A DNA stretch of 64,000 nt from Spinacia oleracea (taxonomy: Eukaryota > Streptophyta > Magnoliopsida > Caryophyllales > Amaranthaceae). The notes below the pieces were generated by a model. It saw only the letters and a program-made list of their open reading frames with translations, ran no database searches and was not told where the DNA came from. The stretch is from positions 144,739,861 to 144,803,860 of the forward strand of contig NC_079492.1 of NCBI RefSeq assembly GCF_020520425.1, written 5' to 3'. The position numbers and the translations under genes are program-made. Each line of letters begins with the position of its first letter. The first letter of the stretch is position 1. This document shows, piece by piece, positions 1 to 10,722 of the stretch.

Positions 1-3000
1 CAATTCCAAGTCTGGTTGCCTTTGTAGGTCTCCATATGCCTCATTGCATATACCCCACAATCAGTCTTGTTTGTTCTGTTCTTCCATGGCATTTCAAGCA
101 ACACAATTTCATATGCTGAAATCTGTGCCTTCCGCAAAGGATGTCCTTCTTGTTCAGAAAATATTGTCCATGCTTCAAACTGAAATAAAAAGAACATTTA
201 ACTTAGTAAAAGAACAAAGAACAACAAAGAAACATAGAACAACAAAGGAAGGAAAAAAGAACATTTAATTTAGTAAAAGAATAAAGAACAACAAAGGAAA
301 GAACAAATAAAATATATAAGAGGAAATTCTTCAAATAGACTTACAGTTCTTTCTGCAAATGTTTTATATTTATCATCATATGTAATTCCTTCAGGTAAGG
401 AGAGATTGTCAATGATCTCCACCTTCTTCGCCTTTTGGTTGATTACAATGAGATAAAAATGATCACCAGACCAGACTGGAAAGAACAACTACAAGCAGAG
501 AAAAGAACATTAAACAAAGGAAAAGGAACATATGTAAAAAAGAAAAGAACAATTTTATAATTTTACCAGATGGAATCCCTTCAAAGACTTCACACCAGCA
601 GTTTCATACTCATGGCGTACACTTAAAATAAAATTTTCTAAGCGTTTGCTTTCGGTTGCTTGACTATCCTGTGATCCACCATACGGTTCATTCTGGCAGA
701 GCATATTCTGCACCGAAAAAAAAATAATTTTAAATATATGTTATATAATAAAAATTATTGAAGAAGTACGAAAATATGATTTTTTAGTGATATTAAAACT
801 TACGAAAGGGATTGTAGAGAAATAGAACTTCAAGTTACTCTTGACACTTTGATCTGGATCATCATTCAGTATTCTTGCAAAAGTGTCAATAACATTATTC
901 ATCACCCACGCATTGGGAGCTGTTTTAAAGGAAAAGAACAAAAATATGAGTAAAAGGAACATCAACAGCATTTAAAAGAACATTTTAAATTCCAATAATT
1001 AAATATATACCTAGGGTTTGAAACTCTTCTCTGGTAACTATATTCCAATCATCAGTGTACAACACCTGACTGTTATAAGAATGAAAATAAAATTTCCATA
1101 AGAACATGTACAAAAAGAACATCTACATTCAAATACTTGTAATAGTATAAAATTCTTACGTTGGGCTTCCCTTTCCAAAGGCATAATCCAGTACGCATCG
1201 CATGTCCTTTTCCTTTTGATTCAACTGTTCTTCCCCAACCAGTAGGTGTGAATACTGAGTTAAGAAGGGTGACAGTAACTTGAGGGGAACATTTTTCTTT
1301 CTCTTAACAAGTTTAGGTACTTGTACGTTATCTGGATCCTCTTCCTCACTTATGAAAACAAAGACATTATAAAGTAAAAAGAACATATTAGCGGGAAAAA
1401 CGAATTCAGACTAACAATAAAAAGAACAACAAAGTGAAAAGAAAAGAACATTTTATAAATGATAATGAAAAATAACTTGTAATAATAAACGAAAAATAAC
1501 TTATAAAATAAAATGCAGTAGTCATACTCTATGTTCATAGATGTAGGTGCATTTTCTGGTTGCGAGTACACCGCACTTGGAGTGCTAAAAGAGTGGAAAG
1601 AAAAGAATATATTACTATAAATAAAAAGAACAAAATCGAGAAAGAAAAGAACATTAAATTGAAGATTATGAAAATTATATTTTAATAAAATACAGTAGTC
1701 TTACTTCAGGAATATTGATGGAGTTTCCATTTCAGTCTGCGACTCAGCAGCAGTTGGAGTATTAAACTCGGATTCTTCAGTTCTAACAGTTGGAGACATG
1801 GGGTTTCCATCTTCAGCTCCTTTGATTAAACCTTCCATAGTCTGAAACTCGGAGTCTTCAGTTCTAACGGTTGGAGACATTGGTTTTCCATCTTCAGCTC
1901 CTTGGATTAAACCTTCCATATCTGATCTCACATTTTCAGGTTCTCTGTGTATTACAAAAAAAAAAAAAGAACATGTGAGGAGGAACAAAGAACACAATGA
2001 GAAGAATTAAAGAACAAAAGTGCAATGAAAAAGAACATATAAGTTAATATTAAAAGTAGGAAGATATTAAAGTAAATATAGAAAGAACATAAAGAAATAT
2101 ATGAAAGGAACATTCCGAATAAAAGAAACAAAAGATCCATTAAATAATTGTATAAAGACAGAGAATTAATAAAAAGAACAAATCAAACGAATAAAAAAAC
2201 AAATAATTGTTTATAAAAGAACATTGTGAATAATGAAAGAAACAGTCACATATTTATTATACATGTGTATGTGAACTGTTTTAAAAGAACGCATACTCAG
2301 TTTTTTCTGTAGGTGGCTGTTGTTTTTCAGCTTCATTTTTGTTGTCCCTTGAAATTGTCTCCAAATCACGTTCAGTCAAAGTTTTGTTTGCCAAGATTGC
2401 TTCTAATCTCATTTCCTCTTCAAAGTCGTGTGCCTGAGGAGGAGGATTTGAATCGGAAACCATTCCAAGCTTCAATGTCAAATCAGCAAATACATTAGGC
2501 TGGGAAGGCATGATCGGAGGTGTTAAAAATGGTGGCAAATCAAATGTAACATCCTCAGATTCCTTGATTTCCTTTCTTTCATTTCCTTCTGTTGCCTTTC
2601 GTACTGCTTCCTCAAATAGTATTGTGAAGTAGTCTGAACTGAAAAATTCTTTATCTTGACTGAGGATTGAACCAATCTCCTCAGTATTCCTTCCTTCTTG
2701 CCGCTCTTCTGTAGAGTTGCCCTTCTCAAAAGTAACTGGAATTTCAGTTCCAGAGCATGTTGACCACATTTTTGCCATATTGAATGGCAGACTTTTTTTG
2801 ACATCAATAGTAGTGTCAAAGAACTTTCTGGACAACGACAATAAGTCGTTGAACTTGTTCATGACACTACTGAGTTCAGTAGTGGTTTTAGTGAATTCAG
2901 CATGGAATTCCTGTTTAACAATAACAACAATAAGGACTGGATAAATAAAAAGAACATTCGAATGGAAAAAAGAACAAGAGAGATCCCTAAAAGAACATTC

Positions 3001-6000
3001 AAGTAGAACATAGAAACATTGTTAAAGATCGAAAGAACATGTTAAAGAGATAAATGAACATGTAAATAACATGCTTAAACATATAAAAGAACATTCAAAT
3101 GTAAAGAACATCTTTTTAAGAAAAAAGAACATGCTTAAATAACATGAATAAACATTTAAAAGAACATGCAAAAGAACGTAAAGAACTAGTTTTTGATAAA
3201 AAGAACATAAACACAGAAAGCAAAAAACATGGTAGGAAAAAAGATTATATTGAGTACGTAAAAGAACATTTGTTGGAGGAAAAAGAACATTACAACAAAA
3301 ACGTTGAAAAAATAAATGCAATGGTTTTGTTGAGTGAATTTAATTTTTACCTCAATTGTAGAAGGGACTTTTGCTTTCTCACTGGGGTCTGCCTGTTGCT
3401 CTGGCAAATCTTTGTCATCCCCGAGTTGAGTCACTGGTGCACCTTGATGTTCTCTGGACACATCATTTGTGGACCAGTTAGGCTCTTGGTGTTGATGTTG
3501 CTGTTGTGGTTGCTGCAGTGGTTGCTGCGATGGTTGTTCATCATGTTGCTGCTGTTGTTGTTGTGGGTGTTGAAGAAGAAGTGGTGGTGGTTGTTCACTG
3601 AGTGCTTTTTGCTGTTTGAGCAGCTCCATATCCTCCCTGTACAGTTGTAGCTCAGGTGGACCTTGAATTCTGTCCAGAATCAAGCCATGTCCGAAGCCTG
3701 TAGCATTGTCATTGCGTACCCTGCTGCTTATCATATCTCTTGTCCAGCAAGAAATTAGGGGGAAGTTCCTTGGAGGGTACTCTTCCATGATCTGCACCCG
3801 ATCGAAATAACATACCTAATTTAACAATAACAACATAATTTATTGTTAGTTAGGTGAAAGAAGAAGATGAAAGTAATATATATAACAAAGGGAAATGCTA
3901 GCTTAATGATTGAAATTTACCATTAGAAATGGTAGTGGACCAGCAAACCATCTGCTACGGTCCACATTCCAGTACATAGCTGCCCCAAGAAGGCTGGTGT
4001 ATGCATACTGGCACCAATTTAGATTCCTCACTTGCTCCAAGTCAACAGTGCTTGCTAGGAATCTGAAGTTTGGCTTTTGAAACAGAAAAATATAAAAGAA
4101 AAGAACATTAATTATGATTTTAAATAGAATAAGAAAATAGAACATTCAATAGAAAATAAAGGAACATTAGAGAGAATGAAAAGAACAATGAAAGAAGAGC
4201 AAAAGAATATTGAATACAACTGAAAAGAACACAACTAACATTCATATAAAGGAAAGTACAACAATAGGACAGTGAAAGAGAAAGAAAGAACATGGAATTC
4301 GACAAACAAATAAAAGAACAATAAATATTAATAAACATTTAAAAGAACATAATACGCAAACAAAAGAACATTAATGAGAAATAAAAGAACATAAATGAGA
4401 AACAAAGGAATTTTGATGTAAGAAAGAACATGGAATATCATACAGAATAAAAGAACAGTGAGAAATATTTAAAAGAACATAATACGCAAACAAAAGAACA
4501 TTAATGAGAAATAAAAGAACATTAATGAGAAACAAAGGAATTTTGATGTAAGAAAGAACATGGAATATCATACAGAATAAAAGAACAGTGAAAGAGAAAG
4601 AAAGAACATGGAATTCGACAAACAAATAAAAGAACAATAAAAATATTAATAAACATTTAAAAGAACATAATACGCAAACAAAAGAACATTAATGAGAAAT
4701 AAAAGAACATTAATGAGAAACAAAGGAATTTTGATGTTTACCGATAAATTAGTAGTGGATTTAATGCAGGTGTTAACTGCAACCACTAGGAAAGATCTCT
4801 TCCAGTTATCATCAACTGGAGTCTCATCTTTGATCAGTTTTTCAACCATTTCTTTCAATTTTGGGCATCCAGACTTCACTTGCCAGTATGCCCAAAATTC
4901 AGCAAAAACCCTCAACACTTCAGGATCTTGTTCATCCGTCCATTCCACGACCGGAGCTCCTCCAATAGGTATACCGTACACCAGGTATACATCCTCTACA
5001 GTAATATCAAGGGAAGACTTTGGTAGATGCAAGGACCGGTCGGACGAGTTGAAATTCCTAACCAACTCGTACGGGAATGGATTTTCGTTTTGTGGGATGT
5101 CAAGTTGCAGAAGAGATCCAAAGCCTAACTCCACGATGGCTTGTTGTTTTCTTATATCATGTGGTTCATTAGATGCAATTCCCCTCAAGAATCGCATCAT
5201 CAATTGCGGAGTTTGCCTTAGATTTAGTTTCCTTTCTTCAGGTTTTGGTTTGGCAACAACCAAAGATTTTGGTTTCTCATCATCCACCTCCTCCATGACC
5301 TCATCAGAAACAACAATTTGTTTACTTCTTGTTGCTCTCTGGAAAAAAGAAAAAATATAAAGAACATTAGTCAGGGAGTAAAAGAACATTATATGGAAGA
5401 AAAAGAACAAATAACTTAAGAAAATTTTTTACCTTCTCAACTACTTTTTTCCCCTTCTTCATTAAGGGTTCACTTTCCTCTTCTACTTCTTCACCTTCTT
5501 CTTCACCTCCTTCTTCATCTTCCTCGTCTTCATAAACCTCCCTCACAACTATCTGATTAACTTTGCTACCCCTCTGAATGAAAAAAGAACATAAATGATG
5601 ATGTAAAGAACACAAGACAGGAAAAAAAGAACATTCTTTATTTAAAACACAGCATTTATCTCTATTATAATATAACATTAAGGTAAATAAAAAGATATAC
5701 AAAAAGGGTAATGTGAAGTTTACCTTAAGTGCTGCAGTCTTTTTCAAAGTAACTCCATTCCCCTTCTTAGCATTTGGTGCAACTTTTTTTGTTGAAATTT
5801 TCTCAGCAGGCAACAAGCTCTTCTTCTTATGTGCCTCTTCCAATTCCTGCTTTACCTCTTTGATAAGATCGGGAAATTCTTCTTTCAGCAATTGACTTCT
5901 GTTGACCAAAACAATAGAACATAAGTAGTAAAAAAAAAGTAAAACACAGAAAATAAAAAGAACACCATTTATGTAAGTTACCTTGTCCTTTTCCTGTTTG

Positions 6001-8248
6001 GTATTGATTTCCTAGACTTCCCCTTTGCTTTTTCAGGTTCCTCACCAGCTTCTTCTCCGTCTTTTTTCTTTCTAGTAAAAACATAAATGCAAAAGTATGT
6101 TTAAGAAACGAAAAATAACAACTACAATGTAAATATGAAATAGTATTAACAAACACAGATGATACCTCAAAGTAATTTTTAAGTTCGTTTTCTTTTCTTT
6201 TCTTTCTGGTTCATCCAGCTCTTCTGGAACTTTTACCTCAGCCTCCTCTTTTTCAGGTTCTTTCACTTCTTCATGCACTTTTACTTCATGCTCTTTCTTT
6301 TCAGTTTCTTCCTGCTTTTCATGATCTTTGCTGGAATTTTTTTGTCCTTCTCCACCCTTCTTTTTTTGTTCAATCAGATCCAGCTGCTTTTCCTGTTGTA
6401 GCAGCTTTTCCTGAAGTGCTTGCACCATCTTCTGTTGTTCTTGCAATGCTTTCCTTTGTTTGGAAAGTCTATAATGAAAAAATATATGTCATGAAAAAAA
6501 GAACAACACCAAAAACACATGTTATGAAAAAAGAACAACAGAAAAATGTTTAAAATAACACATGTAATGGAAAAAGAACAACATGTCGTGTACAAAAGAA
6601 CACAACTATGCTTTTGGAAAGAACACATATTATGAAAAAAGGAACAACACAAAAAACAAGTGCACAGTTCTCATCCTGCACCCTTGTACAATATCTTATT
6701 CATCTGATTTTTTTTATTTTTTCATATACAATATATAAATAATGTTTGTCCTCCATATTCTCATTCATTCATCATTTCATAATTTTAGCAACACATTTTA
6801 GAGAGAGAAAAATGAGAGGTTTTATTTTCTCTCAACAGAAGAGAGAATTTAAGAGAGAGAAAGAGTGAAATGCGATTTCTACTTTCTTCTCTCTCCAACT
6901 TTTCGCATTATTGTTCCTGTTTTTTTGAGAATTAGTGAATTAATCAGAATACTAATTCTCAGGAGATGAAAAAATACAATTTGCTAATTTTCGTAGAAAG
7001 AAAATTGAAGGAGATAATGAAATTCAAGAGGATTGTGATCATTTGCTGAGGATTTATGTTGATGTTGTTGATAAATGTTGTTCAACTGTTGATCAAGGTA
7101 TGCTTATATGTTCCTTTTCTTATGTTCTTTTTATTAAGTGTTCTTTTACTGTGTGCTAACAGTTTTAGGTTTGTCTTTTAAATGTAGATGGTTTGTTCTT
7201 TTATCCGTGATTGATTGTTCTTTATTTTTTAAAATACATTTAAGAACAAGTAAAAAGAACACCATCTTATCAAATCTAAGCACATTGTTCTTTTTAATTT
7301 TCATTGATTGTTCTTTTAATGCCTAGTGATCTTTTAAGTAGACATGGACTGTTCTTTTCTTCTAGATGCATAGTTCTTTTTAAGCCTACATTAATACTGT
7401 ACTGTTCTTTTGAGTGTACATTGGTTGTTCTTTTGAGTCTACATTGATTGTTCTTTAAACCTGCACAGTTGGTTCTTTTAAGTTTTTATAGATAAGAACA
7501 TAGATAAAAAAGAACATAGATCAAATTCAATAGATAAGAACAAAATTATAGATCTAGGTTTAAGTTCGTCAAAATTGTACTGTTCTTTTTAGTCTATTTG
7601 TTGTTCTTTTAACCTGGGCGAATTGTTCGTCAAACAGTAGGGCTAATAAAAAGAACAGACAGTAAATAAATAAAAGAACATAGATCTACTTATTTAATTT
7701 AAATTTCCACTGTTCTTTTGAGTTAACATTCGTTGTTCTTTTAAATCTATACCATTGTTCTTCTAAGTGTATGATTCAGTGACTTAAAATACATTTAAAA
7801 AAAAACATAAATGTAGATCTACTTTTAAATTCGTTAAAAAATGTATTTGGTTTCGTTATTGTAATTAGAACATTAAGGAAAACAAAAAGAACAAACAGAA
7901 GGTGTAAATGAACCTAGGTTTTTGTTTAAAAAATCCACTTACTCGCTCTCTTCTTCTTCTTCTTCCGTTTCTGAAACTTCTTTGTTGATATCTTCCAACA
8001 AATCCGCATCAATTGTTGGTGTAATTTCTTTCTCTTTCTTCTTTTTGTTTCTTAAGTTCAATAAAGTCGTTGTCAAAGGAACATCATCCATTCAAATGAA
8101 ATTTTATAGAAAATTAAAATTCATGGGAAATTCTCTAAAAATTAAAATTAAACTGAAATTCAAGAAAAAAGAAAAGAAAAATGAAGTTGAATTCTTACTC
8201 AATAGAACATTTCGCATCAACTTCTTCTCCTTTTTTCGATTTCCCCAT
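1..8248 (-). CDS. PMD-like/Ulp1 cysteine protease gene, 18 exons, 3' end outside window
   Basis: Exons (minus): 8248-8199, 8050-7943, 6468-6166, 6071-5982, 5898-5724, 5573-5433, 5338-4742, 4073-3921, 3815-3351, 2910-2297, 1944-1705, 1584-1528, 1348-1160, 1069-1011, 919-804, 707-567, 488-345, 179-1. All junctions are GT-AG and phase-compatible, giving about 1273 residues with no internal stop. Order: Lys/Glu-rich coiled coil (about 1-290); plant-mobile-domain-like region (about 290-560, with 'LGFGSLLQLDIP', 'VYLVYGIPIGGAPV', 'FLMVCYFDRVQIM'); Gln-rich linker; Ulp1/C48 fold (from about 1080) with His in 'SGDHFYLIVIN', Asp in 'VEIIDNL' and Cys in 'KTDCGVYAMRHMETY'. Ulp1 enzymes cleave SUMO-like conjugates; such PMD-Ulp1 fusions are common in plant transposons (Kaonashi-type MULEs carry Ulp1 genes), so I infer an element-borne gene. 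Odd: Arg stands six residues before the Cys, where Gln normally forms the oxyanion hole. The start ATG follows 'ccctaacaattgaaa'. The exon 1-2 junction is the least certain. Confidence 0.8.
1758..1919 (-). repeat. Two tandem 27-codon repeats inside exon 11 of the Ulp1 gene
   Basis: The coding sequence contains two adjacent 81-bp copies, 1919-1839 and 1838-1758. Each encodes a unit starting MEGLI(Q/K)GAEDG(K/N)PM and continuing SPTVRTE(D/E)SEF(Q/N)T. The copies differ by a few substitutions, so the duplication is not brand new. The unit is acidic and probably unstructured linker between the PMD-like and protease regions. Confidence 0.85.
4340..4735. repeat. Partial tandem duplications within intron 7 of the Ulp1 gene
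   Basis: The block beginning 'aaaagaacataatacgcaaa' occurs at about 4340, 4474 and 4661, followed each time by 'attaatgagaaataaaagaa' or a close variant. A second block, 'gaaagaacatggaat', is likewise repeated. The spacings are about 134 and 187 bp. This shows that the AAAGAACA-rich introns also grow by segmental duplication and not only by point acquisition of the motif. Confidence 0.75.
6722..7097 (+). promoter_or_regulatory. Candidate divergent promoter and exon inside intron 2 of the Ulp1 gene
   Basis: On the plus strand a TATA-like 'atatataaata' lies near 6730, followed by a GA/CT-rich stretch (6800-6900) of the kind seen in plant 5' leaders. A possible exon 6963-7097 follows acceptor 'aattctcag' and precedes donor 'CAAG|GTATGC'. 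Its open frame reads DEKIQFANFRRKKIEGDNE and continues to CCSTVDQ without a stop. The TGTTCTTTT motif begins immediately after that donor, exactly as in the introns of the opposite gene. No further exons or homology were recognised to the right, so this could equally be a captured gene fragment or chance. Confidence 0.3.
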
Positions 8249-9291
8249 TTTCAATTGTTAGGGTTCAAGTTTTTGTAACCAGATTATCACTTCCAAAAAA
8301 CAAATTGGGGAAGTTTTTAGAGTGAAAATAGTAGAATTCCAAATTGGAGAAGTTCGGATTTGCAATAATTTGAAAGGTTTTGCACTGTTTTTTTGATTGT
8401 TGGTGAGTGAAGGTTTTGCATGTAGGTTGAGTGTGAAAGTGAAAATAAATGTCGCATTCAATGATGTCTTTATATATGATAAATTGAAGAGAGAGAAAAT
8501 AACTGCTACAGTATTTTCAAATTTAAACTTCCTTTTTTTTTGTTGTTCTTTTCGTCCGCTCTTTTGTTCTTTTGGCCTATAAGTAAAGAAAATGATGTTC
8601 GTTTGAGTCTCCTTTGTGTTCTTTTTATTATCTGTTGTTAGTATTTTTAAATTTGTTTTTTATTAATGTTTTTACTTAAATTATATTTTTTAATTTTTTT
8701 TATTTTAAACAGTAATCTATTTTTTAATTTTTTAAAATACAAAATGAAAGACAAGTAACTTATTTAATTTTTTTTTTATTAAAAGATTTTGAGGAGAGAG
8801 AAATTAACTGCCACGTTTTATGTTTTCATAGGAAAACTTCTGTTTTGCGGTTTTTTTTCTTGCCACGTTCATTATTTCAATAAAAAACTTCTGTTTGGCG
8901 GTTTTTTTCACTTTTTAACGTTTTTGTTGTTCTTTTCGTTGGTTCTTTTGTTCTTTTGTGCGTCTGGTGTTGCATTTGCCATGTTCTTTTTAAAAGTGCA
9001 GAGAAATCGTTCTTTCCTTGTTTTAACCTTTCTGGTTTTTAATATGTTTGTGTTTTTCTTTTTTTCTTTTTGTTCTTTTCCTTTACTTTCTGATCTTCTC
9101 TCATTTTAGTGTATTATGTTCTTTTACGTGTTTTAATCTTTTTGGTTTTTAATATGATTGTTCTTTTCTATTTGTTCTTTCGTTTAATTGCTGATGTTCT
9201 TTCTTTTTAGTGTTTTATGTTCTTTTACGTGTTTTTACTTATTGTTCTTTTACGTGTTTTTATTTATTTGTTGTTTTAACCTTTTTTGGTT
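8249..9291. other. 5' flank of the Ulp1 gene, T-rich, motif-bearing
   Basis: No gene was recognised. The stretch is T-rich on the plus strand and carries many TGTTCTTTT motifs. It also holds a short diverged duplication: 'gagagaaaataactgctaca' (about 8490) versus 'gagagaaattaactgccacg' (about 8796), and 'aaaacttctgttttgcggtt' versus 'aaaacttctgtttggcggtt' (8830-8910). The short leader before the gene's first ATG must lie at its left edge. Confidence 0.5.
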
Positions 9292-9858
9292 TTCAATGCT
9301 ATTGTTCTTTCCTGTTTTACTTATTGTTCTTTTGGTTTAATTCTTGATGTTCTTTCTTTTATATTTTTGTGTTCTTTTATGTTTTTTGTTGCTTTTTTAT
9401 GTTTTTGCGTTTTGTTCTTATTTTTCTGCGTTTTCAATGCTATTGTTCTTTCCTGTTTTACTTATTGTTCTTTTGGTTTAATTCTTGATGTTCTTTCTTT
9501 TATGTTTTTGTGTTCTTTTATGTTTTTTATTGTTTTTTTATGTTTTTGCGTTTTGTTCTTATTTTTCTGCGTTTTCAATGCTATTGTTCTTTCCTGTTTT
9601 ACTTATTGTTCTTTTGGTTTAATTCTTGATGTTCTTTCTTTTATGTTTTTGTGTTCTTTTATGTTTTTTATTGCTTTTTTATGTTTTTGCGTTTTGTTCT
9701 TATTTTTCTGCGTTTTCAATGCTATTGTTCTTTCCTGTTTTACTTATTGTTCTTTTGGTTTAATTCTTGATGTTCTTTCTTTTATGTTTTTGTGTTCTTT
9801 TATGTTTTTTATTGCTTTTTTATGTTTTTGCGTTTTGTTCTTATTTTTCTGCGTTTTG
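9292..9858 (+). repeat. 141-bp tandem repeat, four copies
   Basis: The anchor 'ttcaatgctattgttctttc' recurs at 9292, 9433, 9574 and 9715, exactly 141 bp apart. Copies differ at only a handful of positions. Each unit contains four or more TGTTCTTT motifs. The period is a multiple of three, so a long open frame of repeated hydrophobic 47-residue units appears on the plus strand. I take that frame as a by-product because it is Phe/Leu/Cys-rich translation of T-rich repeat DNA. Confidence 0.95.
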
Positions 9859-9864
9859 GTTCAG

Positions 9865-9886
9865 GTGCACCTAGATCTAGGTGCAC
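9865..9886. repeat. 22-bp perfect palindrome at right edge of the motif-rich region
   Basis: GTGCAC + CTAGATCTAG + GTGCAC forms a perfect 22-bp palindrome, followed by GC-rich 'gcgcctgtaccatccgcgcg'. It sits exactly where TGTTCTTTT repeats stop and Stowaway-like MITE sequence begins (about 9905). It may be part of, or next to, the terminus of the Ulp1-carrying element. The other terminus is outside the window, so terminal inverted repeats cannot be compared. Confidence 0.8.
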
Positions 9887-9904
9887 GCGCCTGTACCATC
9901 CGCG

Positions 9905-10130
9905 CGTTGGGGTTAATAGGGGTGGAGTGAGAAATAACATAATATTGTTAGAATATTTCCATTTTTAGAAACATATATGTCAAGTATTAAGGGACGACCC
10001 GATAAGGAAAACAAGTCAAGTATTTCGGGACGGAGGGAATACTACCTATTAAATTAAATAAGTCAATTCAAGTCCTTTAAACTCTGTGCCGGTCAAATCG
10101 GGTCGAGTATTCCGTGACGGAGGGAGTAAC
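9905..10130. mobile_element. Two inverted fragments of one Stowaway-type MITE family
   Basis: 9905-10042 matches the right half of the MITE at 11,094-11,419 ('gtgagaaataa..', 'aagggacgacccgataagga', 'gggacggaggga'). 10,043-10,130 matches the reverse complement of that family's left end (ending 'gtgacggagggagta'). The two pieces therefore lie head to head, and the first is cut off at its left by the motif-rich element. The family ends in CTCCCTCCGT with TA flanks. Confidence 0.7.
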
Positions 10131-10149
10131 AATCATACAAGATACAGAG

Positions 10150-10441
10150 TACTCCCTCTGTATTTATTTAAGAGATACACTTGCCTTTTCCGGCCGTATT
10201 TATTTAAGAGATACACTTGCCATTTTTAGTAACTTATCAACCCCACCATCTAATTAAATAATATATCTACACCCCACCCCCATCCCCCACTCCCTAAAAT
10301 GACATGGTCCCCACTTGTTTTTCTTACTTTATTAAAATATCTACTCAACCCCACTTGTTTTATTACTTTATTTTATTCAATTCTTTTTCTTAATACCCGT
10401 GCCCGGTCAAGTGTATCTCTTAAATAAATACGGAGGGAGTA
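10150..10441. mobile_element. Stowaway-type MITE, complete
   Basis: Terminal inverted repeats of about 33 bp: left 'CTCCCTCTGTATTTATTTAA', right complement of 'TTAAATAAATACGGAGGGAG', flanked by TA on both sides. The left end is partly duplicated internally ('gtatttatttaagagataca' twice). The interior is non-coding and about 230 bp long. Confidence 0.85.
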
Positions 10442-10722
10442 CACGTTTATTCAACATCAACCTTTTTCTTCATAACAATACTTCCTCGTACAAATTTTAT
10501 TATTTGGATGTAATACATGGCTAGTTGTTACATTATTCATCAGAAATTAAAAAATCCCGTACATAATTAATAAAACGGGTTAAAAAACTGGTAAAAAAAT
10601 TGCATGCGTTATCCATAATAACGAATCATAAAAGGGGTCCCACAAGGCCACAACTTGATCAGGTCAGGTGGTGCAGCTTCAAAACCAAGCTCACTCCATT
10701 AGCAGACAATTGGGTTGGACTG

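Larger units (their letters stand above)
1..9860. repeat. Dispersed 9-10 bp motif AAAAGAACA (left) / TGTTCTTTT (right)
   Basis: A short motif recurs by eye at a density of one to four per 60 bp in non-coding DNA, with irregular spacing. On the plus strand it reads AAAAGAACAT from 1 to about 6660 and mainly TGTTCTTTT from about 7100 to 9860. Between 7250 and 7900 both orientations occur. Exons of the minus-strand gene are largely free of it, while nearly every intron consists of little else, so the introns read as U-rich UGUUCUUU in the sense transcript. This is not a simple tandem repeat, because spacers differ in length and sequence. Subterminal transposase-binding motifs of plant DNA transposons also invert between the two element halves, which is one possible explanation. 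Confidence 0.85.

Noticed and set aside
3144..3650. 168-residue plus-strand frame
   Set aside because: Antisense to the Gln-rich exon 9 of the Ulp1 gene, running into intron motif DNA.
4692..5360. 222-residue plus-strand frame
   Set aside because: Antisense of exon 7 (PMD-like region), whose minus-strand reading has conserved motifs and proper splice sites.
7922..8278. 118-residue plus-strand Ser-rich frame
   Set aside because: Antisense to exons 1 and 2 of the Ulp1 gene (acidic KEKE-type segment).
1..9860. AGAACA/TGTTCT as steroid-receptor response elements
   Set aside because: Plants lack those receptors, and the half-sites are not arranged as spaced inverted pairs.
9286..9930. 214-residue plus-strand open frame with four hydrophobic 47-residue repeats
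   Set aside because: It is the translation of a T-rich 141-bp tandem repeat whose period happens to be a multiple of three. Composition is Phe/Leu/Cys with no start context or domain.
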